Positions 23,323-32,153 are shown, numbered from the stretch's first letter. The stretch is DNA of 32,493 nucleotides from Oceanospirillaceae bacterium (GCA_013373085.1 JABXIM010000206.1:1-32493), one strand, 5' to 3'. The notes: generated from the sequence alone by a model not told the origin. Numbers and translations: made by a program.

Positions 23323-24060
23323 TCAGCTGTCCAGCAGCGTAGGCCCTTCGAGCCATCGCACCCGTCCGGCAAGCCGGGTGGCCAGCTCGGCAAGAAAGCG
23401 CCAGCAGTCGTCGTCCTGATCCAGATGATGGGTCATCAGGCCGGTGGGCTCGCAGGCGTCGGCAGTGCCGAGACGCCGAGCTTCGAGGTGGCTGGTCAGG
23501 CGCTGGACGACCGCTTCCTCGCCGGCGAAGCAGCGGCGTTTCCAGTCGATGATGTCGATATGCACATTGATTTGCTGCAGGCCCACCGGTTCCCTCGGTC
23601 GCGGCCCCAGCACCGAAAGTCTGCGGTAGCCCAGCCCCGGCAGTGCCGGCAGCAGGTCAGCGTCGATGCGGTTCCAGGGGGGGACCAGGATATCGAGCGC
23701 CCGCGGGCCGTATTGCCGGGCCAGCAGTTCACGACCCTGGCTGAGCTGCTGCAGGATTTCGTCGCGAGGCCGCGGCCCGCCGAGTTCGCGCTTGCGCTCG
23801 CCGGCCGCTGCGTAGCCGCGATGGTTCCAGCCGTGCTGCAGTATCCACACCTGCTCGGTATCGGTGAGGCGCGCGGCCAGCGTTGCTTCGCTGTAGGCTG
23901 GAATGACCGCCAGCTGCAACGGTATGGCGTGCTCGCCCGTCAGTAGCAGCAGTCGTTCCAGCGCAGCGGTGGGCGCCACGGCGTCGTCATCCCGCCACCA
24001 CAGTGTCGGGGGGGTGGGCCAGCGCTGCAGTTCCTGTACCAGTGCCTGCCAGACCGTCAT
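23323..24060 (-). CDS. Polysaccharide-deacetylase-like protein, cytoplasmic
   Basis: The 245-residue protein resembles the NodB/polysaccharide deacetylase fold. The first motif, normally TFDD, reads WRDDDA (Asp24-26). The metal-binding histidine pair is seen as QHGWNH (His76, His80), and a later ILVPPWNRID corresponds to the RPPYG-type motif. Such enzymes remove N- or O-acetyl groups from sugars using a metal ion. No signal peptide is present, unlike most family members, so its substrate should be cytoplasmic. It overlaps the upstream glycosyltransferase stop codon as ATGA. Confidence 0.8.
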   Translation of the reverse strand: MTVWQALVQELQRWPTPPTLWWRDDDAVAPTAALERLLLLTGEHAIPLQLAVIPAYSEATLAARLTDTEQVWILQHGWNHRGYAAAGERKRELGGPRPRDEILQQLSQGRELLARQYGPRALDILVPPWNRIDADLLPALPGLGYRRLSVLGPRPREPVGLQQINVHIDIIDWKRRCFAGEEAVVQRLTSHLEARRLGTADACEPTGLMTHHLDQDDDCWRFLAELATRLAGRVRWLEGPTLLDS

Positions 24061-25220
24061 GCGCAGTTCCTGCGCAGATCCAGGAGCCGTTGCAGGTCGA
24101 TGGCCGCATTGGTGGCGCCATCCAGCGGCAGGGGAGGAAGACGATGCGACAGGCCGAGTGCCCGCTTCGCGGCCTGCGCGAGGCGCTCAGGATCGAGATC
24201 GGATTCCGTGACCAGGCTGGCGCGCCCGCCAGTTTCCAGCGCCCGGGCTCGCTCGAGCTGTTCGGTTTCGCCCTCGCCGGCGAAGGGTACCAGTACCGAA
24301 GGAACGCCGCTGACGATCAGGTCCATAACGGTGTTGTAGCCGGCCTGGGAAATTGACAGCTCGGCGCCTGCCAGGCGTTGCACGAACTGTCGGCAGAAAC
24401 GGATCAGTTCCAGCCCCTGCGCGCTGGCCTGAAGTTGCAGCCTCGCATAATCGGAAGCGGGCAGGCCTGGGCCGGTGATCAGGGTCCAGGGGCGGTCATG
24501 AAGCAGGCCGTTGCGGTGTGCCTCTAGGGCCGTCTGCAGCAGCTGGAGCCCGACGGCGCCACCACCGGCCGAAACCACGACGCCACGGCGCGGCCCCGGA
24601 GCTGTTTCCGGGGCGGGAGGGGCGACGTATCCGGTGTAAGCGGTGCGGTCCTCGATCTCATCGGCGAGGGTAAAGCTGGCTGCAAGCGGGCTCAGGCGGC
24701 TGTCACCGTGGACCCAGACGCGATCATAGTACTGTCTCACCAGCGCCAGTGTTTCCTGCTCCCGTTCCGGGCGGCGCTGCTGCAGGATATCGCGCAGCGA
24801 ACATACCAGCAGTGGTCTGGTCGGCTGACGATGCGCCCACTCCAGCAGCGGCCGGAGTTCGAACCGCATCTGACGGCGCCCGAACGGGTAGAGTTCGGTA
24901 ATGATCGCCGCCGGGGTCAGTTGCTGCGCCAGCGCCAGCAGGCGTTTGCGACGATTCTGGCGGAATGCCTCGTCGAGCGGCAGCCCGCCGCCGTCGACCA
25001 GGCCGCTGAAGCCCGCATCGGAGCGTACCGCGGGGAGGTAATGGCAGTTTGCGCCAACGAAGTCTATGGCCGCTACCGGCTCGCCGCCAAGCACCATGTG
25101 GACGTCGAGTCCCTGTTTCACCAGCGCGTCGCTGATCAGCGCCGCGCGCCGCAGGTGGCCGACTCCAAGCAGGTGCTGAACGTAGAACAGCACACTAGGG
25201 GGCTTGCGACTCGATTTCAT
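24057..25220 (-). CDS. MurG-like glycosyltransferase (COG4671)
   Basis: The 387-residue protein has the GT-B fold of the predicted glycosyltransferase group COG4671. The N-terminal domain shows FYVQHLLGVGHLRRAALISDAL (a GHLRR loop at 21-25). The C-terminal donor domain shows RRGVVVSAGGGAVGLQLL, then SQAGYNTVMDLIVSGVPSVLVPF, the equivalent of the MurG GGxGT/S donor-binding region. No transmembrane segment. It shares the family with the gene directly upstream, so the pair may act in succession or as a complex. Start and upstream stop overlap as ATGA. Confidence 0.85.
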   Translation of the reverse strand: MKSSRKPPSVLFYVQHLLGVGHLRRAALISDALVKQGLDVHMVLGGEPVAAIDFVGANCHYLPAVRSDAGFSGLVDGGGLPLDEAFRQNRRKRLLALAQQLTPAAIITELYPFGRRQMRFELRPLLEWAHRQPTRPLLVCSLRDILQQRRPEREQETLALVRQYYDRVWVHGDSRLSPLAASFTLADEIEDRTAYTGYVAPPAPETAPGPRRGVVVSAGGGAVGLQLLQTALEAHRNGLLHDRPWTLITGPGLPASDYARLQLQASAQGLELIRFCRQFVQRLAGAELSISQAGYNTVMDLIVSGVPSVLVPFAGEGETEQLERARALETGGRASLVTESDLDPERLAQAAKRALGLSHRLPPLPLDGATNAAIDLQRLLDLRRNCA

Positions 25221-26395
25221 GCCGAAGTTTCCTCGAACAGCTCGCCGACGCGGCGGATGACATTGTCGAGGCCGTCCAGCCAGCCGGGCGCCTGATGTAC
25301 CGAGGGTAGGGGCTGTCGGGGCAGTTGCTGCAGCGCCTCGATCATCTCGCCTGTGGTGCGGGGGCCATCGCTGTCCAGCAGTGTGACCAGATTGAGCCGG
25401 GCGGCATTCTGCGCCCGGATCAGCTGTTCCCGGCGAGGGTGGCTGCGAGGCAGAATCAGTGCCGGCCGGTTAAGCGAGAGGATTTCGCAGAAGGTGTTGT
25501 AGCCGCCCATGGCGACGACGCCGCTGGCATTCGCCATGAGGCGCTCGAGCTGGGCGTCGAAGGTGATCATATCAACGAGGTCGATGCCTTCGGCGCGCTG
25601 CATGAATTGTTGCCGCTCCGCCTGCGGCATAAAGGGGCCGAGTACGAACAGCGCCCGCCATGGCATCGCCGCGCCGGACTCGTATGCCCGTAGTACCCAG
25701 TCGATCATCTCGATGCCATCGCCGCCCCCGCCTGGCGTGACCAGGAGGTAAGGTTGTTCGGGAGGCGGATAATCCACCGCATTGGCGATGGCCGGTATGT
25801 CGCGGCGCAGATAGCCGGTGTAGCGCATGCGCGGCTCCACCGATGGGTCGAGTGGCAGTCCCTGCAGCGGGTTGCCCATGGCACGGGGGCCGTAAACCCA
25901 GTATTCGTCGTACAGCGTCTCGATTTCGCCGAATACGCCCTTGTTGCGCCACTCCTCGGTCAGCAATTCCGGCGCATCCATGACGTCGCGCAGGCCGAGA
26001 ACGGTGCGGGTGGGCGTTTCGCGCAGCATGCGCAGCGTGGCGTGAACCTCTCCCTTCAGGCCCAGTGGCTCCTTGTCGACCAGGAACAGGTCGGGCGCGA
26101 ATACCCGGGTGGTGTGCAGGATGATCGATTCGCGCAGGGCCAGGGTGTCCGCCAGGTCGATATGCAGCGCCAGCGAGGTATAGTCGCCATTGTGCAGCTT
26201 GATGACGCCGGGAATGCGCACGAAGTCAACGCGGGCCTTGAAATCGAAGCGACCGATGATCGGCGACCCGGTGAGTATCAGAACGGAGAGGTCCTTGTAG
26301 GCGTCCACCAGCGCATGCGCCAGCGTGCGGCAGCGGCGCAGGTGGCCGAGTCCGAAGGAATCATGGCTGTAAATCAGCAAGCGGCGGCTTTTCAA
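25217..26395 (-). CDS. MurG-like glycosyltransferase (COG4671), first gene of cluster
   Basis: This 392-residue protein is a second member of COG4671. It has YSHDSFGLGHLRRCRTLAHAL near the N-terminus, a long acceptor domain, YLLVTPGGGGDGIEMI at the start of the donor domain, and VVAMGGYNTFCEILSLNRPALILPR near the end. It is more distant from the previous protein than a recent duplicate would be. The TTG at 26395 lies eight bases after AAGGG and gives the family N-terminus; the frame upstream to 26593 overlaps the mscS end and is not coding. It is the first gene of the six-gene run, 103 bases after mscS. Confidence 0.85.
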   Translation of the reverse strand: MKSRRLLIYSHDSFGLGHLRRCRTLAHALVDAYKDLSVLILTGSPIIGRFDFKARVDFVRIPGVIKLHNGDYTSLALHIDLADTLALRESIILHTTRVFAPDLFLVDKEPLGLKGEVHATLRMLRETPTRTVLGLRDVMDAPELLTEEWRNKGVFGEIETLYDEYWVYGPRAMGNPLQGLPLDPSVEPRMRYTGYLRRDIPAIANAVDYPPPEQPYLLVTPGGGGDGIEMIDWVLRAYESGAAMPWRALFVLGPFMPQAERQQFMQRAEGIDLVDMITFDAQLERLMANASGVVAMGGYNTFCEILSLNRPALILPRSHPRREQLIRAQNAARLNLVTLLDSDGPRTTGEMIEALQQLPRQPLPSVHQAPGWLDGLDNVIRRVGELFEETSA

Positions 26396-26458
26396 AACGT
26401 GCCCTTTAGCGTTTTGCGTCCATTCTGGCGCAATAGTAAAGCACCGGGTTCTGCGTTG

Positions 26459-26482
26459 TATAGGGAACCTGCGAGCAAGTTC
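26459..26482. repeat. Hairpin and inverted-repeat end at the head of the glycosyltransferase cluster
   Basis: GGGAAC / GTTCCC form a 6-bp stem just downstream of mscS. The left arm is part of TATAGGGAACC (26459-26469), whose exact inverse GGTTCCCTATA lies at 20169-20179, across the stop codon of the last cluster gene. There is no U tract, so it is a poor terminator. Confidence 0.5.
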
Positions 26483-26498
26483 CCCGGTGGAGCGGAGC

Positions 26499-28745
26499 TT
26501 AAGAGGCGTCTTCGTCGTCAATACGGTTGTTTCGCCGCAGGGCTGGCGGTGTTTCTGCAGCCTCGGCGGCCGCACTTGCGACCGACTCGACAATAGCTGC
26601 GCGCGTGGCCGGAGTCGCCTGATGCAGTTCGTGGGTCAGCTCATCCGGCAGCAGGACATGAACTGAACGATGGGCGAAGAAGATGCCTTGCTCGGCGAGG
26701 GCCTCCTTGACCCGACGATAGGCTTCGCGCCGGATAATCCACTGCTCGCCCGGCTTGCAGGTAAACTTCATGCGGAAAATCAGCGCCGACTCCTCGACCC
26801 GCATGACCCCCTGGGACTTCAGCGGCAACAGGAAGTTGGGGCCCATTTCCGGGTCGTCTAGCATCTGCTGGCCGACTTTCTTGATGATCTTGCGCACCTT
26901 CTCGACATCGGTGTCGTAGGGAAGACGGAACTCGAGCTTCATCGTCACCCAGTCACGCGACAGGTTCTTCACGGTCTGGATTTCGCCGTAGGGAATGGTC
27001 TGGACCGCGCCCAGGTGATGCCGCAGGCGCATGGATCGCAGCGAAATCTGCTCCACGGTACCGCGCATGCCGGCGCACTCGATGTACTCGCCGCGGCGAA
27101 AGGCATCGTCGAGCAGGAAGAAAATGCCTGACAGGATATCCTGCACCAGTTTCTGGGCGCCGAAGCCGATGGCGATGCCGGCCACCCCGGCACCGGCCAG
27201 CAGCGGGCCTATTTCGACGCCCAGGATGCTCAGCGTGGACAAGGCCACGATAATAATCAGAATGGCGTAGGCGAAGCTGCGCACCATCGGCAGCAGGGTC
27301 TCGACGCGCGTCGCGCCGCCGCCGCCGCCTTCGCCATCGAGGGCGGCGATGGCTTCATTATCCCTGGGTTCCGGCAGTCGGCGCTCGATGGCCGACAGGA
27401 TCACCTGCCAACTGATATAGGCCAGCAACAGCAGAACCAGTATGTTGATGGCGCCCTTGAGTGCGCGTTCCGCCACCGATGCCTGAAACATCGACATCGA
27501 ATTGAATCCCAGTGCTTCGCTGATGAAGAAGAGCGCGACGCCGAGCAGTAGCAGGCGGCTGCCGTGTTGAATCACTTGCTTGAAGCGCAGCGACCGCTGT
27601 TCGAAGCTATAGCTCTGCAGCCAGGAGGTGCGGCACAGTGCCTCGAGCACTGCGTGCAGCAACCGGTCGATCAGTACGAATGCCAGCGTCAGCCACCAGG
27701 CCGGTGTCAGAGCGTCGGCCGATGCGGTATCGCCGACAAAGCTGTAGTAGGACCAGAGACCCCACATCAGCAGCAGCCAGGTGGTCGCGAGTATCGGCCA
27801 GTGTTGCTGCAGGAACCCGGGCGTAGGTGGCGTCGCTCCGGGGCTCGATTCGATAAACAGCTGGGTGATGGTATATCGGTGGCGCCAGAGGTAGGCGAGA
27901 ATGATCAGTGTCAGCACCAGCCCGCTCAGCGGTATCGTCAGTGATTGCAGGACCGGCTCGATGCCGTGGTGGTAGAGCAGTTCGTTGATCAGACGGTTGA
28001 GCGCGTAAGCGGTCGCAAAGGCGATGAACCAGAAATAGGTATTGCGTGCGTCCTGGCATTCCATGTGAAATGGACGGATGCCGCGGGCATAGGGGGCCAG
28101 CAGGCCGCGCGACAGAATCGCTGCCGCGCGCACCAGTATCACCGCGAGCAACAGCATGATCAGGGTGGTGCGCAAGCTGCTTCCCGGCGCATAGCGCAGT
28201 ACTGGCACCAGCAGGGCGCCGAGGAAGAAAGCGCCGAGGCGTACCAGGTTTACCAGTGTCAGTACCGCAAGGTAGCCGATGCTGGTGGACAGGCTGCAGG
28301 AGGTGCGGGACAGGATGTCGGCCGATATCTGCCGCAGCTTCCACCCGGCAAGGTTTTCGACTGCGATTCCGACCAGCAGCGTCAGCCCGAATGCGAGCAG
28401 CAGGTCAAGAATGCCGTCCCAGCCACGCTGGTCCGAGATTGACGCCCAGAAGCGCTGGCTTTGCTCTGGCCATCGCGCCAGGCTCTGCTGGATCTGGGGC
28501 AGCCTGCTTTCGAAGTCCTGTGTCGAGACCTGCATGGTCTTTAACACATCGTAAGGGTTCTGCTTGTCGGCGATGGACCGCTGTTCCAGCTCTTGGGTCA
28601 GTGCGGCCCGTACCGCTGTATCGCTCATTTGCGCCACCCGCTCGGCGCTGGTCTGTCCGTCAGGCGCTTCTGCCGCCGGCACAGCAGCAAATGGCAGTAG
28701 CAGGAGCAGGCAGAACAGCAGCGAGCGGGTGGCGGACGTGATCAT
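26499..28745 (-). CDS. Large MscS-family mechanosensitive channel (YbiO-like)
   Basis: The product of 748 residues has a signal peptide (LLFCLLLLLPFAAVPAAEA), a periplasmic region of about 90 residues, and many transmembrane segments. The conserved MscS pore and beta domain follow: VAGIAIGFGAQKLVQDILSG, then FRRGEYIECAGMRGTVEQISLR and RHHLGAVQTIPYGEI. The C-terminal alpha/beta domain ends in a poorly conserved, acidic tail. Size and layout fit the YbiO/MscM-type channels (E. coli YbiO 741). Such channels open under hypo-osmotic shock to release solutes. The ATG at 28745 has AAGG six bases upstream, is followed directly by the signal peptide, and is preferred to an upstream TTG. It precedes the glycosyltransferase cluster on the same strand. 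Confidence 0.92.
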   Translation of the reverse strand: MITSATRSLLFCLLLLLPFAAVPAAEAPDGQTSAERVAQMSDTAVRAALTQELEQRSIADKQNPYDVLKTMQVSTQDFESRLPQIQQSLARWPEQSQRFWASISDQRGWDGILDLLLAFGLTLLVGIAVENLAGWKLRQISADILSRTSCSLSTSIGYLAVLTLVNLVRLGAFFLGALLVPVLRYAPGSSLRTTLIMLLLAVILVRAAAILSRGLLAPYARGIRPFHMECQDARNTYFWFIAFATAYALNRLINELLYHHGIEPVLQSLTIPLSGLVLTLIILAYLWRHRYTITQLFIESSPGATPPTPGFLQQHWPILATTWLLLMWGLWSYYSFVGDTASADALTPAWWLTLAFVLIDRLLHAVLEALCRTSWLQSYSFEQRSLRFKQVIQHGSRLLLLGVALFFISEALGFNSMSMFQASVAERALKGAINILVLLLLAYISWQVILSAIERRLPEPRDNEAIAALDGEGGGGGATRVETLLPMVRSFAYAILIIIVALSTLSILGVEIGPLLAGAGVAGIAIGFGAQKLVQDILSGIFFLLDDAFRRGEYIECAGMRGTVEQISLRSMRLRHHLGAVQTIPYGEIQTVKNLSRDWVTMKLEFRLPYDTDVEKVRKIIKKVGQQMLDDPEMGPNFLLPLKSQGVMRVEESALIFRMKFTCKPGEQWIIRREAYRRVKEALAEQGIFFAHRSVHVLLPDELTHELHQATPATRAAIVESVASAAAEAAETPPALRRNNRIDDEDAS

Positions 28746-28863
28746 CGGTAGCCTTGCCTTATGCAACAGAATCAATTGCTTGAGTCTAGTCGCCTGTGTC
28801 CGACAAGGCGAGCGACGTAACGTTTCGCGAGGGCGAAAAGGGAGTCAAGAGAGTGTGGGGAGG

Positions 28864-28892
28864 CGAAGCCGGCGATCTGGGCGCCGGCTTCG
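28864..28892 (-). terminator. Hairpin downstream of alaA
   Basis: CGAAGCCGGC / GCCGGCTTCG form a perfect 10-bp GC-rich stem with a 9-base loop, 10 bases after the alaA stop codon. There is no T tract, so it may pause or protect the transcript rather than terminate it fully. Confidence 0.5.
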
Positions 28893-28901
28893 GTGTTGCG
28901 G

Positions 28902-30116
28902 TTACTGCTGGTACTGGCGCAGGAAGTCAGCCATGCGGCCGATGGCGTCTTCGAGGTCGTCCTGGCGCGGCAGGAAGACCACCCGGAAATGCTGGGTGTC
29001 GGGCATGTTGAAGCCGCTGCCCTGTACCACCAGGACTTTCTGCTGCTGCAGCAGGTCGAGGACCATTTTCTCATCGTTCTTGATCGGGTACAGCGCCGGA
29101 TCGAGCTTCGGAAACAGGTACATGGCCGCCTTGGGGCGAACACAGGAAACGCCCGGGATCTCGTTAAGCTGGCGCCAGGCGCTGTCCATCTGGTCGTAGA
29201 GCCGGCCGCCGGGCACGATCAGTTCATTGATGCTCTGGTAGCCGCCGAGCGCGGTCTGGATCGCGTGCTGAGCCGGTACGTTGGCGCACAGGCGCATGCT
29301 GGCGAGCATGTCGAGCCCTTCGATGTAGTCACGCGCCTGGTGCTTGGGACCGCTGACAATCAGCCAGCCCGAGCGGAAACCGGCGGCGCGGTAAGTCTTC
29401 GACAGGCCGTTGAAGGTGATGCACAGCACGTCGTCGGCGATCGATGCCAGTGAGGTGTGTTCGTTGCCGTCATAGAGGATCTTGTCGTATATCTCGTCGG
29501 CGAACAGGATCAGGCTGTGCTCGCGCGCCAGGTCGACGATCTGCTGCAACAGCTCCGGCGGATAGAGCGCGCCGGTCGGGTTGTTCGGGTTGATGACGAC
29601 AATGCCCTTGGTTCGGTCGGTGATCTTGCTGCGGATGTCCTCGATGTCCGGGAACCAGTCCGACTGTTCGTCGCAGACGTAATGCACCGGGTTGCCGCCG
29701 GAGAGACTGACGGCCGCGGTCCAGAGCGGGTAGTCAGGGGCCGGGATCAGCATTTCGTCGTTGTCGTTGAGCAGCCCCTGCATCGCCATCACGATCAGCT
29801 CCGAGACGCCGTTGCCGATATAAATATCCTCGATGGTGACGTTGCGGATGCCCTTGCGCTGGGTTTCCTGCATCACCGCCTTGCGGGCCGAGAACAGCCC
29901 CTTGGAGTCGCAGTATCCCTGTGCCGTTGGCAGGTTTAGGATCACGTCCTGGACAATTTCTTCCGGGGCTTCGAAGCCCCAGGGTGCCGGGTTGCCAATG
30001 TTCAGTTTGAGGATGCGGTGTCCCTCTTCCTCGAGTCGCTTCGCCTCCTGCAGTACCGGACCGCGGATGTCATAGCAGACGTTGATCAGCTTGTTCGATT
30101 TTCGGATAACTGGCAT
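28902..30116 (-). CDS. alaA: Glutamate-pyruvate aminotransferase AlaA
   Basis: AlaA makes alanine from pyruvate and glutamate using PLP. The 404-residue protein aligns closely with E. coli AlaA (405). It keeps NVCYDIRGPVLQEAKRLEEEG at 12-32, NLPTAQGYCDSKGL at 61-74, INPNNPTG at 175-182, FADEIYDKILYD at 205-216 and the PLP lysine Lys240 in GLSKTYR. LASMRLCANVPAQHAIQTAL is nearly identical to the E. coli sequence. Thirty-three extra residues are open upstream, but the ATG at 30116 matches the family N-terminus. The gene is divergent from the Tag-like gene. Confidence 0.97.
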   Translation of the reverse strand: MPVIRKSNKLINVCYDIRGPVLQEAKRLEEEGHRILKLNIGNPAPWGFEAPEEIVQDVILNLPTAQGYCDSKGLFSARKAVMQETQRKGIRNVTIEDIYIGNGVSELIVMAMQGLLNDNDEMLIPAPDYPLWTAAVSLSGGNPVHYVCDEQSDWFPDIEDIRSKITDRTKGIVVINPNNPTGALYPPELLQQIVDLAREHSLILFADEIYDKILYDGNEHTSLASIADDVLCITFNGLSKTYRAAGFRSGWLIVSGPKHQARDYIEGLDMLASMRLCANVPAQHAIQTALGGYQSINELIVPGGRLYDQMDSAWRQLNEIPGVSCVRPKAAMYLFPKLDPALYPIKNDEKMVLDLLQQQKVLVVQGSGFNMPDTQHFRVVFLPRQDDLEDAIGRMADFLRQYQQ

Positions 30117-30210
30117 GGTTGCAACCCTGAACTCCATTGCATGAGCGCACCCGTCTCGCCCGGGCGGCGGGTTCGGCCCGAAGGGCCATTCGATGGCGAA
30201 AAAGGCGATC

Positions 30211-30239
30211 ATCATACGCCGATTTCGGTGCCAAAAGAA
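30211..30239 (-). promoter_or_regulatory. Candidate sigma-70 promoter of alaA
   Basis: TATGAT at 30211-30216 (minus strand) has TTCTTT 17 bases upstream (30234-30239). The leader would be about 90 bases. Confidence 0.4.
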
Positions 30240-30298
30240 TATCCGCGCCGCCGATAGCGGGCTTCCGGGCCGCGGCAGCGTGCAGTCAGGATCAAGCC

Positions 30299-30967
30299 AT
30301 GAAAAGCTTCCAGTGGATTTACGAACATGTCTGCGCCCATCATGCTGGCGAGGATGTCGAAGCCATGCTGCCGCAACCGAAGTCGGCCGATGAGCTGTCG
30401 CGAGTGGGGGATGACCGGTTGCTGTCGGACATGTCGCGCCGGGTGTTCCGCGCTGGTCTGAAACACTCGCTGGTCGACGCCAAGTGGCCGGCCTTCGAAG
30501 AGGCTTTTTTCGGCTTCGGTCCGCACAGGGTCGTGCTGATGTCCGATGAGCAGCTCGAGGCGCTGATGCAGAACGAGCGTCTGATCCGTCACTTCGGCAA
30601 ACTCAAGTCGGTACGGGCCAATGCGCTGCTGGTGACCGAGTGCGCGGCAGAGGCGGGCAGCTTTGCGCGATTTCTGGCGGACTGGCCGGGCGAGGATATC
30701 GTCGGGCTGTGGGCGTTGCTGAAGAAACGCGGCTCGCAGCTCGGCGGCAACTCAGGGCCCTATTTTCTGCGGATGGTCGGCAAGGATACCTTCATTCTCA
30801 CCGACGACGTGGTTGCAGCGCTCAAGGCACAGGGCGTGGTCGACAAAAAGCCAACGGCCCAGCGTGACCTGAAGCGGGTGCAGGAGTCGTTCAATCAGTG
30901 GCAGCAAGAGTCGGGTCGCCCGCTGTGCCAGATCAGCCGGCTGCTGTCGATGACGGTTGGCTGGTAA
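30299..30967 (+). CDS. DNA-3-methyladenine glycosylase I family protein (Tag-like)
   Basis: The 222-residue protein resembles Tag-type glycosylases (HhH superfamily), which excise 3-methyladenine from alkylated DNA. The core segment is SRRVFRAGLKHSLVDAKWPA, then EEAFFGFGPHRVVLMSDEQLE and NERLIRHFGKLKSVRANA, matching the family helices. GGNSGPYFLRMVGKDTFILTDDVVAAL covers the active-site half. The E. coli Tag N-terminal zinc-binding residues are not obvious, so it belongs to the wider family rather than being a strict orthologue. The ATG at 30299 has AGGA at normal spacing; the longer open frame upstream overlaps the alaA promoter and is not coding. Confidence 0.85.
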   Translation: MKSFQWIYEHVCAHHAGEDVEAMLPQPKSADELSRVGDDRLLSDMSRRVFRAGLKHSLVDAKWPAFEEAFFGFGPHRVVLMSDEQLEALMQNERLIRHFGKLKSVRANALLVTECAAEAGSFARFLADWPGEDIVGLWALLKKRGSQLGGNSGPYFLRMVGKDTFILTDDVVAALKAQGVVDKKPTAQRDLKRVQESFNQWQQESGRPLCQISRLLSMTVGW

Positions 30968-30979
30968 CGTGGCGGCGGG

Positions 30980-31573
30980 TCATCCGTTTTGGCGCAGGAA
31001 GTCGATCAGCCGTGGATCGCTGAATGCCCGGCTCAGGGTTTCACTTGCCAGCTCGTTAAGCAGTTCCTGGTTCGTTGCTTCCGTGGGCGGCAGCGGTGAG
31101 CTATGGGTCTTCTGCGACTGATAATGACCGGTGAAAGTGCGCCCGTGGTATTGCGTTACCAGTCGCAGTTTCATGCTCAGCTGCACCTCCTGCCGCACGC
31201 TGTGCTGATTCGCTTCGTAGCTGAGATCGTCGAGCAGCAGGGTCAGCTTGGCCACGTCGTTTGAACTGGCGTCGGGAACGATGCGGTAGGCGCCCATCTG
31301 ACGCAGTGCCTGTTGTGCACTGCTGAGCAGGGTATAGCGGGCGTCCCGGGCAAGGGTGATAAAGGCGTTCTGCTCGAACCGCGAGACGCGGTAGCCGATG
31401 ACCGGCGATGGCCGCAGATCCTTGGCGTCGAGTGCCAGCGAGAGGCCTGCGGGCAGTCGCTGGCGGGCATCGATCAGCGGTTGCAGTTCGACCTGCTGAG
31501 GGCTCAGGCTGGTGCAGGCGCTCAGGATCAGTGCAAACAGTACTAGGCCCGCGGTCCGTTTCAGGCGATGCAT
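30980..31573 (-). CDS. YajG-family lipoprotein
   Basis: This 197-residue protein has a lipoprotein signal peptide ending in LILSAC, with the lipid-modified Cys20. The mature part resembles the YajG family of uncharacterised lipoproteins: VIGYRVSRF and the LTLLLDDLSYEA and HGRTFTGHYQSQKTHSSPLPPTEATN segments. After cleavage the second residue is Thr, so outer-membrane sorting is expected. The function is unknown. It starts 4 bases after the syd stop codon and is certainly cotranscribed with it. Confidence 0.87.
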   Translation of the reverse strand: MHRLKRTAGLVLFALILSACTSLSPQQVELQPLIDARQRLPAGLSLALDAKDLRPSPVIGYRVSRFEQNAFITLARDARYTLLSSAQQALRQMGAYRIVPDASSNDVAKLTLLLDDLSYEANQHSVRQEVQLSMKLRLVTQYHGRTFTGHYQSQKTHSSPLPPTEATNQELLNELASETLSRAFSDPRLIDFLRQNG

Positions 31574-31577
31574 GATT

Positions 31578-32153
31578 TTACTCCTGGTCGGGAATCAGAG
31601 CAGTTTCGAGGCTGTCTATAAAACTTGCAAGGCTGGTATCGAGCTGCCGTAACGGCTTGCGGCCGGGGGCTTCCAGCCAGATGCTGCCATCCTGGTTGTC
31701 GAGGCTGATAAAAAGGTCGTCGTCTTCGACGCAGGCGAAAAACAGCGTCAGGGGCTGTTTGCGTCGCAGCTGGTTAAGGGCATGTCCGATCAGGTTGGCG
31801 CGCAGGCGTTCACCGTCTTCTGGGTTCCAGATTTGCAGCAGACTGAGCGTGCCTTCGGCCCGTCTCGCCGGTAGCGGGTCCGACCAGTAGCGTCCGTAGA
31901 ATAGGGCAATGTCGGGATGCAGCGGCTGCTCCAGGGCAATGGCGATGCGTTCGAACAGGTCCGATTGTTCGCTCTGGCGCACCGGACGCCAGGCGGTTGG
32001 CTGGCCTGGTGTGGCCGGGGGCTCTTCGTAGCACTCGGAGGGCCACTCCGGATCAAACGGCTGGCGAGGCAGGCGGCCCACCTGTTGCAGTTGCTGCGAG
32101 ACGGTGCGCTCGATGAATCGATCCAGGGCTGCTTCGACACGCGTAATGGTCAT
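31578..32153 (-). CDS. syd: SecY-interacting protein Syd
   Basis: Syd is a small, peripheral cytoplasmic-membrane protein that binds SecY and may proofread SecYEG assembly. The 191-residue protein (E. coli 181) shows HPDIALFYGRYWSD, then LSLLQIWNPEDGERLRANLIGHALNQLRRKQPLTLFFACVED-type sequence split across the conserved core at about 100-145, and DNQDGSIWLE near the end. The first 60 residues are more variable. The ATG at 32153 is the only sensible start; a minus-strand TAATAT at 32169-32174 could be its -10. It leads a two-gene unit with the YajG-like lipoprotein. Confidence 0.92.
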   Translation of the reverse strand: MTITRVEAALDRFIERTVSQQLQQVGRLPRQPFDPEWPSECYEEPPATPGQPTAWRPVRQSEQSDLFERIAIALEQPLHPDIALFYGRYWSDPLPARRAEGTLSLLQIWNPEDGERLRANLIGHALNQLRRKQPLTLFFACVEDDDLFISLDNQDGSIWLEAPGRKPLRQLDTSLASFIDSLETALIPDQE

